NCBI GenBank assembly: GCA_037178625.1
Contig: CM074128.1
Span: 4,340,001 to 4,404,000 of the forward strand
Direction: 5' to 3'
DNA length: 64,000 nt
Source of the DNA: Skeletonema tropicum
Taxonomy: Eukaryota; Bacillariophyta; Thalassiosirophyceae; Thalassiosirales; Thalassiosiraceae
Shown here: piece after piece, positions 32,198 through 43,746 of the stretch
How positions within the stretch are numbered: position 1 is the first letter of the stretch
Layout of the letters: every line of letters begins with the position of its first letter
The notes under the pieces: generated by a model
What the model was told of the DNA's origin: nothing
What the model saw: the letters and a program-made list of their open reading frames with translations, nothing else
The model's database searches: none
Made by a program: the position numbers and the translations under genes

Positions 32198-32786
32198 CTG
32201 GTACAAAATCCACGTAAAAAAATATCGACGAAACGTGACGCGCCCCCTTCCCACTAATTTTTTTATTAGTGAAATGCTCTAGCTTTGGGTCCGAGCGGCC
32301 AAAATCGAGATTGAAAGAGTTGATGTACCGGCTTTAAAGGTACTACCATCCTTTTGTCGACCGTAATGGGGGTTCTGTACATATGTTGGTTGGCCGATAA
32401 TTCCAACTCTCTGCTGAGAAATGCATGTGAGAGTACACTAGCTTTTTGCTAGACAAATTTGGCCGGCCATCAGCCATCATGACTAGCATGAAGCTAGAGG
32501 GTACCTTCAAATGCATAGCTCGACGAAAATATACGCTTTCATCACCTACCCAGCACAGTATATACTCACATAATAGTCACCTAAAGGATAGTATCTCGGG
32601 AATAGCATGTAAAATGTAAACCACTTCCCTGAAACTTAATTTTGGCCACTAGGACCCAAAGCTAGAGCATTTTACTAATAAAAAATTGGCGGGAAGAGGG
32701 CGCGTCACGTTTCGTCAAGGTTTTGAATTCCTACAAATTTGGTTGAATTCCTACGGTGAGCAGTTTCTACGTGAATTTTGTACCAG
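32198..32786 (-). mobile_element. Long-TIR MITE, copy 2, inverted relative to copy 1
   Basis: Outer ends CTGGTACAAAATCCACGTA and its near complement ending at 32786; then GACGAAACGTGACGCGCCC in inverted pair. The inner arms carry the same ATTAGTGAAATGCTCTAGC and CTTTGGG motifs as the copy at 20.2 kb. The central region also matches in reverse (for example ATAGTCACCTAAAGGATAGT near 32570). The outer arms are unrelated to those of copy 1. A possible 4-bp duplication GAAC flanks it (32193 and 32789). The right arm also contains a duplicated GAATTCCTAC. It lies 88 bp upstream of the next gene's ATG. Confidence 0.72.
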
Positions 32787-32873
32787 TGGAACCTCTCTTA
32801 TGATAAACCATTATCAATGGTGCAACAGTTGATACCATCGTAGAGAGAAGGTTGTTAAGTACTTACCAATGAG

Positions 32874-33467
32874 ATGTTACAACTATCTTCCTTTTTGCTT
32901 GCATTGATAGCATCTCTATCGGCTTCACATCAAGTGAATGTGACATCTTTTTCTATACCAAATATCATTACAGCTCGTCACGTGCACACCTCGAATGCTC
33001 ACAAAGAGTATGATGCAGAATTACTATCTGCGTACCGAAGACAAAGATCACGGGTATATATGGGCGAATCAAATGAAGATTTATCAGATGTAAACAGTTT
33101 AGACAACGTTGTAGGCAGTGTAGGCGCTGTATCGCAGCCTGTTGTTTGGCTTTCGTTATACTTTGTTGCAACTACAGGTGGTGGCCTTCCAGCAGGACCG
33201 TTCGGACTCTTGGGTGCAGTGGAAGGGCTAGCGTATCTCTCCGTCGTAGGCTTGGTCATTAGAAGAACGTTTGTTCGTGACAAATCAAGTGGTATACTAG
33301 GAACGGCTGAGAACTTATCTCTTCTGACTCTTGGAGCATCCTTGCTCGTATTGACAAGTCTGGTTGCCCAGCAAGGATGCATTCCCAACGCAAAACCGCT
33401 GCTTGATTATTCAAACTATGTCAAGGTTTGCAATCCCGAGGAAGTTCCAGGACTATTTGGAGGTTAG
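32874..33467 (+). CDS. Small membrane protein with N-terminal signal, probably plastid
   Basis: 197 residues. An N-terminal hydrophobic signal (LSSFLLALIASLSAS) is followed by a Ser/Thr/His and basic region, then two or three hydrophobic segments: about 92-108 (VVWLSLYFVATTGGG), 112-128 (PFGLLGAVEGLAYLSVVG) and 150-166 (LSLLTLGASLLVLTSLVA). The Gly-rich LPAGPFGLLGAVEG stretch resembles conserved plastid membrane proteins of algae and plants that I cannot name with certainty. A signal peptide plus transit-like region would fit plastid import, but the canonical aromatic residue after the signal is not obvious. The stop is 63 bp from the convergent myosin gene. Confidence 0.65.
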   Translation: MLQLSSFLLALIASLSASHQVNVTSFSIPNIITARHVHTSNAHKEYDAELLSAYRRQRSRVYMGESNEDLSDVNSLDNVVGSVGAVSQPVVWLSLYFVATTGGGLPAGPFGLLGAVEGLAYLSVVGLVIRRTFVRDKSSGILGTAENLSLLTLGASLLVLTSLVAQQGCIPNAKPLLDYSNYVKVCNPEEVPGLFGG

Positions 33468-33530
33468 TTAAACAAATTTGTGGAGTTAGAGGTAAATTAA
33501 ATAACTCTGTTCCTAGTTGATATCCCTCAG

Positions 33531-36500
33531 CTAGCGTTGCGTTGACGATGATAAGGTCCTCAATTTTTTCTGCTGTACCTTCCTATCTCCAACATCAGTG
33601 TGAAAATAGGGGTCGGCAATCGCTTCTCTCAAGGACTGGAATCTCTTTCTCGGATCAGGGTTCAGGAATTTACTGACGACATCCCGTGCAAGAGTATCAC
33701 TTTCGTCAATGTACTTCAATGCTCTCTTCAGTGAATTTTCATCCCAACGAGCTATCTTGGCAAGGTTGGCTGACTTAACACGTTTACCACGGTGTGAATA
33801 TGCAGACAAAGGAGCGCCAACAACAGATTCATACACCAAATGCCCGAACGCCCAAAGATCAACCGCGGGTGTTGCAGAAATTGAAGTAATCTTCGCCGTT
33901 TTCCTCTCCTGCCCTTCTATCGTCACCGTTTCTATTTTGATAGTCTCTGGGCAGTGGTAAATTCCATGCTTTGGATCTGTCGAAGCACCGATTGGAACAC
34001 ACCCACCAACACCCAAAAGCTTCCACAAGGGACCAAACTTTCCAACACTATGAGGACCGAAATCAGTGTGGACCAATCCATTCTCGTGGAGATGTAGAAG
34101 GGAAATAGCGACACGCTTGAGCTCGTTGCAAGGGAAAGCTTTTCCCGCCCTTCTTAGGTCGAGCATTTGGTGTTCAAGAGTGTAATCAGCACCGTCCATT
34201 GTAATACAGTAAGCTGCATCAGCACTGGCATTTTGGTACGCTCCATGGTGAACAGTGTGGTGAACACTGATAACTGAAGGAACATAGTGCCTAGATAAAT
34301 TGTAATCCTTTCGCACTTTGAGTTCGCGTTCCACAATGTCTGCTCTTGGAGTGATTTTGGCAATCACATGTTGGCCCTTTTCATTCCGTATTGCTGTTAG
34401 TTTCTCTGCAACGCTCATGTTAGCGTCGTCTAAACTTATTTTCCGTGCCTTTTCGTCCGACATCACAGAAAGATCATCATCCCAATCATCTCGGTAGTCA
34501 TTATCGTCATCAGTCTGTTCATATTGAGTTTTGAATAGATTGCTTTGCTCCGGTGGTGGTTCGTATCGCAGTGCGAAAAAGATTTCTGTATCACTAGCGG
34601 CATTGGTAAAAGCAGGCCGCTGTTTCACGAGCTCCAGCGTATTGAACAACCTCAACATAACTCTGATCTCATGACGACAAATGGGAGTAGCATTTGCCAA
34701 CGCAATCTGACCGCGGGAGTCTTCAACATGTGCCAATGCAAGAACCTGCGGCTGTGTACACTGCTGGAGAATTTTACTAACAACCTGGTAATACCTATCG
34801 CCGACTTCAAGCAGGATGTGATTCCATGAGTAGTGATGAGGTATTAGGGAAACCTGAACTCTCTCCTTTAAGTCAATGGGCATGTCGAGCTTCAGAAGTC
34901 TATACACGATGAAGAGTGAAAGCTCATTTTCCGTAGCAATTTCGATGGGAAGCTTTCCTGTGGCTTCATCCCTCACGGTGACCAGCTGAGGCGCGTACGA
35001 AATCAGTGAAACGTTCGTTTCGTCCGCGGCAGAGTGAGAGAGAGCTATGTGAAGAGGGCTGTGACCTTCAGCCATCGATGGCAACACTACACCCTGGAAA
35101 GTGACTGAGCAGTGTCTCAATGACTGCTGGTTTGCACTGATGTTTCAAAGCGATATGAAGAGGAGCATCTCCGTTCTTGTCACGCGCAGCGATGGCCTTC
35201 ACGTTGCAAGTTAACAACGTCTTAACAGCAACAACATCGGCCTTTTCTCCGCAGCGGAGAAGTAAGTGTAGAGGCAATTCGCCGTACTCGTCTGGTCTGC
35301 TCGCAACCGAAAACTTCAGTGTGGTCCGGCAGAGAGATGTAACGACTCCGACAGAAGAATAATTTTTGCAGGCAAGATGAATTGGAAGACTGTTACCACC
35401 TGAAGTCAGTGTATGCACACTCTCTGGATTTTGTGAAATTAAATACTTGACACATTCAATAGACCCATGCACAGCAGCAACGTGAACGGGGAACAGACCG
35501 CTTTCGTCAGCTTCTTTGGCACCATTCCTGTACGACTCGTAAATAATCTCAAGCGCAGTCAAGTTGTCAGCTTTGGTAGCATGATGAATTGGCAATGCAC
35601 CAGAAGAGTCTTTGTGAACAACCGCCTTGGGGTAAAGCGTTAGAATCATGTCAATTAGCAGAGTCCAAGCCGATGCATGTTCAGCAATCTTATGAAGCGG
35701 AAGCTCCCCAGTTTCGGGGTCTGTCTCCTGCACTAACATAGGATTCTTGTGAAGCATTTTCTCTACCATGTACCAATTGTCATCTTGAATATACGCAAAT
35801 AGATCATGACTTTGGGTACTCCAATACTGTTTCCACACTCTCTTTTTCACGCGATACATTCTGTAGACGCTTTGTATTCTTGTTGCGGCGCGCTCGATCC
35901 TCTTCGGTCCTAATTGTCTCATGGCTGCCTTCATGCGAACAAACGACTGGATTTTGATGGCAGCAATCCTCTTCTTCTTGTACAGAGATACGGCCAACTT
36001 TCGCCTTGCTGCAGCTTGAATCTTTGACGAGGATCCTCCAACAATTTCATTTCTCAACTTCTCAAGGATGGCATAGGTCTCCGGTCGTAAGAACATCATG
36101 CCATCGTACATTTGCATACCAGTGAGAGCGCGACGTGATGGGTCGAGTCGGGCCATGAACTCTTCCATAGTTTTAGGGATCGCGGTGAACGTTGGTATTG
36201 GGCATGGAGGGGGGCGCCTTTTCGTATCAGCAGAGGCAGCATGTCCATTTGCCCGATCTTGTGGAAGATGACTGCCATTAGTATTAGCCCCATTCTGCTT
36301 CGGTGACACTTCAGGTTTTGAAAAAGATTCAAACATACCAGGCTGCCAAAGGTCTACACACAGCTTATTCACCAAACTCATCAATTCTTGATTCTTTTCA
36401 CTGATGAGTGCATTCCTGTGACGGGCCAGCAAAATATTTCGTTGCTTCTTTGGTTTCTTCCTAATATCCTTTGGATCACCAAGCACGTAATACCGTTTGA

Positions 36501-39500
36501 CGAAAGTTCCATAGAGTTGACATTTCTGGTAGAGATGTCGACGATAAGCACGTTTGATAAAAGACGCAGCTTTAACTTTCGCTCTGAACTCCGCGAAAAC
36601 GCACTTCATCCTCACGATCGACTGAATCTTAGTGGCTGACGCCTCCTGCTTCTTCTCAAAAGCAATTCTTGCAGCCCTTTTCCTTCGATACTCATCGCGG
36701 ATTTTGATCATACGTACTGTACACTGAAGAATAACAAGAGCGTTCCTGAGTTGTCCAAATCTTTTACGTGCGATGATACAACGTGTAACGGCTTGCATTT
36801 TAATAATTGCTGCTTTCTTGTGTCGCAATTCAGCTCCTTCCTTATAAAACAGTGAGTAATGATTTCTGTAGGCTGCCTGGATCTGGATGGCTGCTCTCCT
36901 CTTCCGCAGTTTTTCCTTCATTATCTTCATTAAATGCGTTGTCCTTACAACTGCTTCCACCCTACGGAACAAGCATTGGATTTTGATAGCAGCCGAGAGG
37001 CAGGTGCGTAAATATTTTCGAGCAGCATAACGACGCCAGTACTTTGCAATCTTCGTCACATTCTTCCCAAACTTTTCATTTCGGATGGACTCAATCGTAT
37101 CAAATGCCTCGCGGCGAAGGAATACTTTCGTTTTGCCAAGTTGTAAACCTGCAACTGCACAGCGGGAAGCAAAATCCAGCTTCATGAATTCGACCATGGT
37201 TTGAGGCTGCGCTAAAGCATTGTCATTTTCTAGATCGTCGTCGATCTGACTACTTTTTATTTTGAGTGACAGCTTGTTCGTTGCATTCTCGATATGCCAG
37301 ATTTCTGAAGCTATCCTCGATACAATGCGCTTGAGTTCTTTCTGCTCTTCAGTAAGATTGTCTGAGATTTCTCGATGGTACGGAGACAAATTTCCCTCAT
37401 CTCTATTCCGGTGCGGGCATATCATAAAATAACGAGTTACAAAGACCTCATGAGGGTACCGGGTAGGATAACCAGCGCGGCTGACTCTCACTGCCTCCAA
37501 TACGCCGCAATAACGAAGTTGTTCCACAATATTTTTAGGCTCGAAGTTGTCTGGCTCGAGACCATCATTTGGCTTAAGACATCGGATGTAGTGAGGCATA
37601 GTTTTATCGATACGAGAACGAAGGTGTCTGAGAGAATCAGAGAATTGTTTTCCTAGAGATTTCATTGCAATCTTGGCACCTTCGTAACGAACAAATTTCT
37701 GCAGGGCAAATGATGAAAGCAACGTGAGACAGTGTTTCATAATATTTGATCATGGGTACAATATCAATTTCACATTTACATACCTTGATCAACCCAATCA
37801 TCTCAAAATCGGAGCTATCCAATAACTCGGCACTTGCAGCAGGCAGCTGATCCTTATTTTTCTCCAACCAATTGTCTGTAGTGTATTCGACCAGCCCAGC
37901 ATAATGCTCAACAGCAAATTGATTTCGCACTCGTTGTGACGGGGTCGCATGGAATCTGTTGCTGACTTTGTCGCAGGTCTGGTATAAGCTAAAACTAAAT
38001 TTCGAGTCTGTACCCCAGTCGACAATACATTGCTCGTCCAATATTTGAAGGATACCAGTGCCGGGCTTGTCAATGAGGTCTAGCACATCCTGGTTGTCTG
38101 GAAAGGGGATGAACTTCCAGAGAATGCCTTCGCGCTCATATTCCTGTTGCTCCAATTTAAAGACAAACTTGTTAAATTGCTGTTGAAGCGTCTCGTTTGT
38201 GTAGTTGATGCAGAGCTGCTCAAATGCATTTACTTCGAATGACTCAAAACCGAAAATGTCAAGTACTCCAATGCTTGCACCACCTCGTGGCACAATATTC
38301 AAGGTAGATGTACTTCTCCCAAGGGCAGGCCTATCCATAGGCGGTATCGCTACAGATGATTTCGAACCAGCATTGATAATGTTGTTGATTTTCTCCCCAA
38401 CGAAATCAAATAATGCACCATAAATCGCCTTAATCAGTGCCTCGTTCGCTTTCTCGGCTTGTGACACATCCAATGACTTGTGGATCATGTCTCCTCTTGC
38501 AAAAATGACTTTGGATGTCAAACTTGCTGCCAAATTATCAAACGAAACGCCCAACAACTGTGCAACTGCCAACGATGCTTCATTTTCCTCCAGCACTGCA
38601 GCATCACCTCTCTCACTAAATGTCATATTACCAGCAAACAGAACTGCAACTACCAAACGCATCAATTGCTGCACAGTGTCGGATCCAAAATCCATATTTT
38701 CCATCGCTTCAACCATCTCCTTGTGCATATCACTGTCAACAACATGATCACGACGATCGTAAGTGCCGCTCTGGTTTGTTAGCTTGAAATCCTGTATCTT
38801 GTAACCATTGAGAAGAAGTTCGTCTCGTTCGTCTTCTGTCGCCGCCTGCAAGAATTGATAGAACACGTGAAAGTTGCGTTCTCCAGCTGTTTGATGTATC
38901 AAACGTACTTTCTCAAGAAGGTACGTATCAATACTCGCACGAAGCAATTGACCCTGTCCAGAGAAGGCAATGTTGATATATTTTCCAAATCTTGACGAGT
39001 TATCGTTTCGTATTGTGCGAGCATTTCCAAACGCTTCAAGGATTGGATTTGACTGCAAAACTTGTTGTTCGATAGATGTTTTGCCCTCATGAGGTAACTG
39101 CCCGTGATCTTCCTGCGACTTTCGACTCAACATGGCAAAATAATTGAGAACAATCTTGGTAGCGAAAGTCTTTCCTGCACCAGATTCTCCAGAAATCAAG
39201 ATAGATTGGTTCGTAGGCAAATCAAAGTCGTCGCCTTTCTTTTGGCCAGCGACGCGGTTGCGTGCACGAGCATTGCGTTTCATAGCACTTGACATTTCAA
39301 TTCCATGTATCATTGCACGGTAGGCGTCATCTGCAGATTTATATACATGTGGGGGCAACCGTCCATTTGATCTATATAAATATAATTGCTGGAATCGTTC
39401 CACCCTGATCAGTCTTTGGTGAGGTTAGCGACCCTTTGCCATTGAGAGTTTGGGGCAACGAAGGGTTTCCCGTGATCTCTGATTGCTTTCTCACCCCGCG

Positions 39501-40614
39501 TGATCTTTCTTGGCCCTCCTGGCAGTACAAGTCCATTAACTTCTTACCATACACTCCCTCCATAGTCTACAATTATTTAGCACAAAGAAATGTAAGCAGA
39601 TGAAGGAATAAATAGTACAAACGAACATCTTCTCAGTTCAACCAATCTACAAATACAGCGAGCATTGCACTAAAACAAATCAATTCCACTCACCTTGAAA
39701 GGATTAATGGCAAGCAGAATCGGTCCCGTATTGGTATAAATAATATCCGCATCATACCTCAACCTCAATGCATGCAAAATAGCCGGCTCATGAAGATGCG
39801 TCAGTCCAATCAAATCATCCACCCCACCAGTAATCTCATCATTAATTTTTGTAGCAGGTTGTCCTACAGCTGGATTGGGCATGTGTGTCGCCGTCCTCTC
39901 ATCAATAGTAGACGTTGTTGACGAAGACAACATGACATTCCCTTGTGCTCCATCTCCGTAGAATTGAATCCCAGCTGCAGAATCCGAAGTGGGTAAGTTG
40001 CGTAATTTTATATCAGGATGCTCCTCCCTAGCTTAGGATGTGATCAATTTGAATGATTTTCTGAAAGCTCTCGGCACTGGCGTACAATCCGGATAGTCCA
40101 CGACCGTAGCCGGATGTTTTGGAGATTGTGGACTTCCTATCTATGCTGGATGATTACATTATTATTTGAATGGTTCGCTGTAATCATCTACAATGGTGAG
40201 TTGAATCACTGTAGTTTCATCTAGTTGGGATTCCTTCGTCTCCTCCACCGATTGTTTGACAGAGATAGTGTCGCCACCCCCAGCAGCTTCTTCAGCCTCG
40301 GCCTCGGCAGTCAATTTGGCAAACTTGGCTTTCACGTCATCCATTTGTTTCTTCCTCTCCTCCTTTTCGAGAGATTTGTTACTCATGATAGATTTCAGAG
40401 CCGTTCGCCTCTCTTCCTCTAACGCCTTGATTGTTGCACTCTTGGGTCTATCGCTACTACTACCACCTCCACTCGGTGCCTTTGGAAGGTCCGTATCCAC
40501 AGTTTTGTGTTTCTTGGTGTGACGCGGTACGATTTCCTTCTTGGTGATGCGGGCTGGTAGCCAGCCCCATTCGCTTTGGGGGGAGCGAAGCCATACGTGT
40601 GCTCCCTCTTCCAT
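33531..40614 (-). CDS. Unconventional myosin with IQ motifs, ankyrin repeats and C-terminal pseudokinase
   Basis: Exons read leftward: 40614..~40165 (SH3-like GAHVWLRSPQSEWGWLPARI, then charged linker); ~40030..39694 (HPDIKLRN, LTHLHEPAILHALRLRY, ending NPFK); 39566..39495 (24 codons); about 39389..37784; and 37698 onward. The first junction is uncertain (GTAGAT donor and GAG acceptor are a guess); the others are phase 0. The motor has P-loop GESGAGKT, switch I NDNSSRFGKY, switch II DIFGFESFE, the relay helix and MPHYIRCLKPN. About eight IQ motifs follow, then six or seven ankyrin repeats, then a kinase-like fold. The kinase fold has a Lys in VIAKI, HTD in place of HRD, GVGG in place of DFG, and DLWAFG retained, so it is probably a pseudokinase. 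One extra G at about 35072 shifts the frame inside an ankyrin repeat. Actin-based transport with a binding or scaffold tail is inferred. Confidence 0.82.
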
Positions 40615-41142
40615 GGTTCTTGCTTACTTGACAGCCCCGCTGCTGTAATAAGTATTGTATTACTTCTTGTGTAACCGATCCAATCCTCTGAATACTTGCC
40701 ATGCAGGTGTGATTGCCATGCCGGCCAATGCAATCGTTTCAAATTGAGGCGAACACGTCTCGCACTCACCTATTCACTGCCTTCACCTTGAAAAAAGATC
40801 CAAGGTGTGTGCAAGGGAAATTTCCATCCCTACTATCTCGAAAACACGAAATAATTTGAAGGCGTTACTGTCCTGGATGGTCCTGGCTCCGTCCTCTCGC
40901 TCTCCTCTGCTCTCTGCTCTCCCTCGCCTCTCCTGCTGCCACCTGGCGCGCTGCGTCTGCGGTCGCCCCCATCTGTCCATGAATATTCCATATCCTATGG
41001 TACCATAAAAAATAATCCGCGTCTGGCTGAATGATGTATCGTTCGTGGTTGTGGTGTGCACAACATAACATGGAACATTGGATAAGTAGTTACAACCTCT
41101 ATCATATCTTGTTTAGCTGACTCTAGCTCAAAAGAACTGAAA
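40615..41142. other. Divergent intergenic region
   Basis: 528 bp between the myosin start and the ATG of the PPR-like gene; shared promoter space. Short pyrimidine-rich tracts (TCTCGCTCTCCTCTGCTCTC near 40895). No other feature seen. Confidence 0.45.
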
Positions 41143-43727
41143 ATGATAGTATCCTCACTACGCGCTGTACGAAACAGATGTAGCAGTAGTCGGCATCAAT
41201 ATTCCACAGCTACATCATCCTTCCGAGTCGTTTCTTCTTCCATCCATCAACCACAACATCAAAGAGACTGCCGATTGATTGGAACTACGGTACCTAGATT
41301 TTGGGATGCAGGATAATCGCTCATCGCAGTATGGTGTGTTTTCCAGCTGTAGTTCACATTTGCCTCCACGGAATGATAAGACATCACCACCTATTACCAC
41401 TGAAGATTTTGATGACGATGACCTTGAGTAATATTGACGCCTCATCGTCGCCTTCTACTCTGAATATTCCATTTCAAAGAAGTAAACAAAAGAAGAGCAA
41501 AAATAATACTGCATCATCTTCAGCTGAAATACCATCCTCGTTTGATGCTCGTGCACAAGCAAAACTTCAAGCTTTAGCCACTGCAAAGGTAGATGCAGAA
41601 GTATCCAAACATGCCTATTTAGAGTTAGTAAGGGGTCCCAACACTACTAATGTCGATGACAGCACAAAAGCTCTTCACAACGACTGGAGGCAATCCGAGG
41701 AACAATTATCACATGCCTATTCACAAGCCATCAAGTACACATCACGCATCCCGAAGAATCCAAAGGCAACTCAAACTGCGGAGAGATTGTTGTTGGAGTG
41801 GATGGATAGATTCACCCATTCGTTTAATACTGGTGGAGCGCCTCCTGACACTGTTTACATGAACAAGAAGCGTATGATTCGAACGATAAATAAGATTGTG
41901 CCCAGACTTGATGGAAGTTGTACATCGAAACATGAAGTTATCAACAACGACGAGAAGGTGGTCCTACCCAAAATCCATATTCCACCACCCACTGAAAAGG
42001 ATTATCTTAATGTATTACGTGCCTACTCCATTTCCAAAGCAAAGCGTAAAGGGTCAGCAGTGTGAAGCTTTATTGTCAAACATGCTGGAAGTGGCAAAGA
42101 CTGCTTCGTTTTATTACAGCGAAGAGGATAGGAGTTGGACGGAAGGTAGAGTCCACGATATTGGCATGGAGATGATCGAACATGTTGGAGTTGGCAAAAG
42201 TGAAAGGAGGTGGAAAGGCTGGGTAAAGGAGAGTATTCCCAAGTCCAAAGCATTTTCAATTGCCATCAAGTGTTATGCAGGTACAACTCAAACAGAATCG
42301 CTGGAGCGCATCCTTCTACTAAACCACATTCACTGATGAATTCGCCAAGTGTTGTGTCCCACAAATACACGGTCTTTACAATAATGACCCGTATGTGTTA
42401 TTCCACTCGATAAAATCGCTGAAGAATTTTCAGGTGGTAAAAGAGCGTGAGTTGGGAAACAGGTGGATACAAAAGTTGCACAAATTTGTCACTAGCCATG
42501 AGAATAAAGATTACCTTGCAAATAAGACTGAACCCGCCGAACATAATTCAGACGAAAGTGAAGGAAGTGATGATGAAATTGACAAGCCGACAGTAGGGCA
42601 CACTACGATTGATGTTACAGTCTGCCTACACCACTGTGATTCGGCTGCTTGCCAAGTTACGTGGTACCAAGAGGTGTAGCGAATGATGCGCGCAACATTC
42701 TTGATCTAATGCATCAAGTTCAAACTATCAACGAACATGGCTTCAATGTAGAAGACGACTTAGACGGTAAACCCATTGCAATCCATTGATATCCGAACCA
42801 ACGCATACAATCTTGTCCTCGGGCTCTATCGGGATAGTAAGGATGAAAAGGATTCTATGAAAGCTGTGAATCTTTTGCAGAAGATGGTTGACGCCGGCAA
42901 CAAACCTTTGATTGATAGGAGCTGGGGTCCCAATACCCAATGAGCAATCATTTGAATACGCTATACTTGCACTTTCCCATATGACTGGAGGATAGGGAAA
43001 AGGCTATGCAAGTGGCAGATTTGTTGCTTAACTTTGATGGAGGGTCAGGATTTCATTGAACCGTCCATCACTGTGCACAATGCATACTTGAAGCTGTGCA
43101 ACAATTTACTGCACGGGACACCCCAATTATTTGACAAAGCACAGGATTTCCTTAGCAAACTGAAAGCAAAGGCATGACTTATCTCCTGATCCTGAGACTA
43201 TGGCGTTGGTAATCAAAGCGTGTTCTGTGTCTGAACGGGAGGATAACGAAGAAGTTCTTGCAACAGCGACTGAAATCTTTTCATACCTAGTTGCGCAAGA
43301 AATTACAGAAAACAGTGCACTAGCTCTCACAGACGGTGCATACTTTCACATGATGAAATGTGTACACAACTACATGGGGAATGAAGATGCAAAGAAAGAA
43401 AGAATTGAAGAATTGTTTTCCGAGGCGTGTGAACGTGGGATGTGTTCGGCGAATGTTCTTTCTATTTTCCGCAATAGTGTATCCGATGAAGAATATCGAT
43501 TGACAGTGGGAAAGGGAAGGCTTGCAGACAAATGGATCCAAAATGTAACTAGCCCGCTGGCACAAAAGGTACGATATACTGATGGCACTAAAGGTGGAAA
43601 GGGAAAGCATGCGCAGCGAAAAGGCAAATCAACTTCAGGCTGGGTGCAAAAACAGAAGTTAAGGAAGGCAACTATTGAGGCGAGGAGGAAAGGAAAGCAG
43701 GCAAAGAAGTTCTACAAACAAGTATAA
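41143..43727 (+). pseudogene. Mitochondrial PPR-like protein gene, multiply frame-shifted
   Basis: It starts with MIVSSLRAVRNRCSSSRHQY, a good mitochondrial presequence. Coding sequence then passes through at least seven frames without in-frame nonsense other than those caused by the shifts, near 41310, 41430, 42055, 42325, 42630, 42660 and 42790, with more around 42950-43190. Helical-repeat segments resemble pentatricopeptide units: YTTVIRLLAKLRG, and TNAYNLVLGLYRD with AVNLLQKMVDAGNK. The final block (43200..43727) ends in a Lys/Arg-rich, Gly-rich tail. PPR proteins bind organellar RNA to process or edit it. Either a pseudogene or a gene damaged by base-calling indels; no transposon is inserted. 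The gene ends 19 bp from the convergent chromatin gene. Confidence 0.6.
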
Positions 43728-43746
43728 AACCATTATAATATTTAAT

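Noticed and set aside
35066..35080. Intron to explain the frame change in the myosin tail
   Set aside because: The only GT...AG choices give about 27 bp, far below the 77-103-bp introns seen elsewhere; a one-base indel is simpler.
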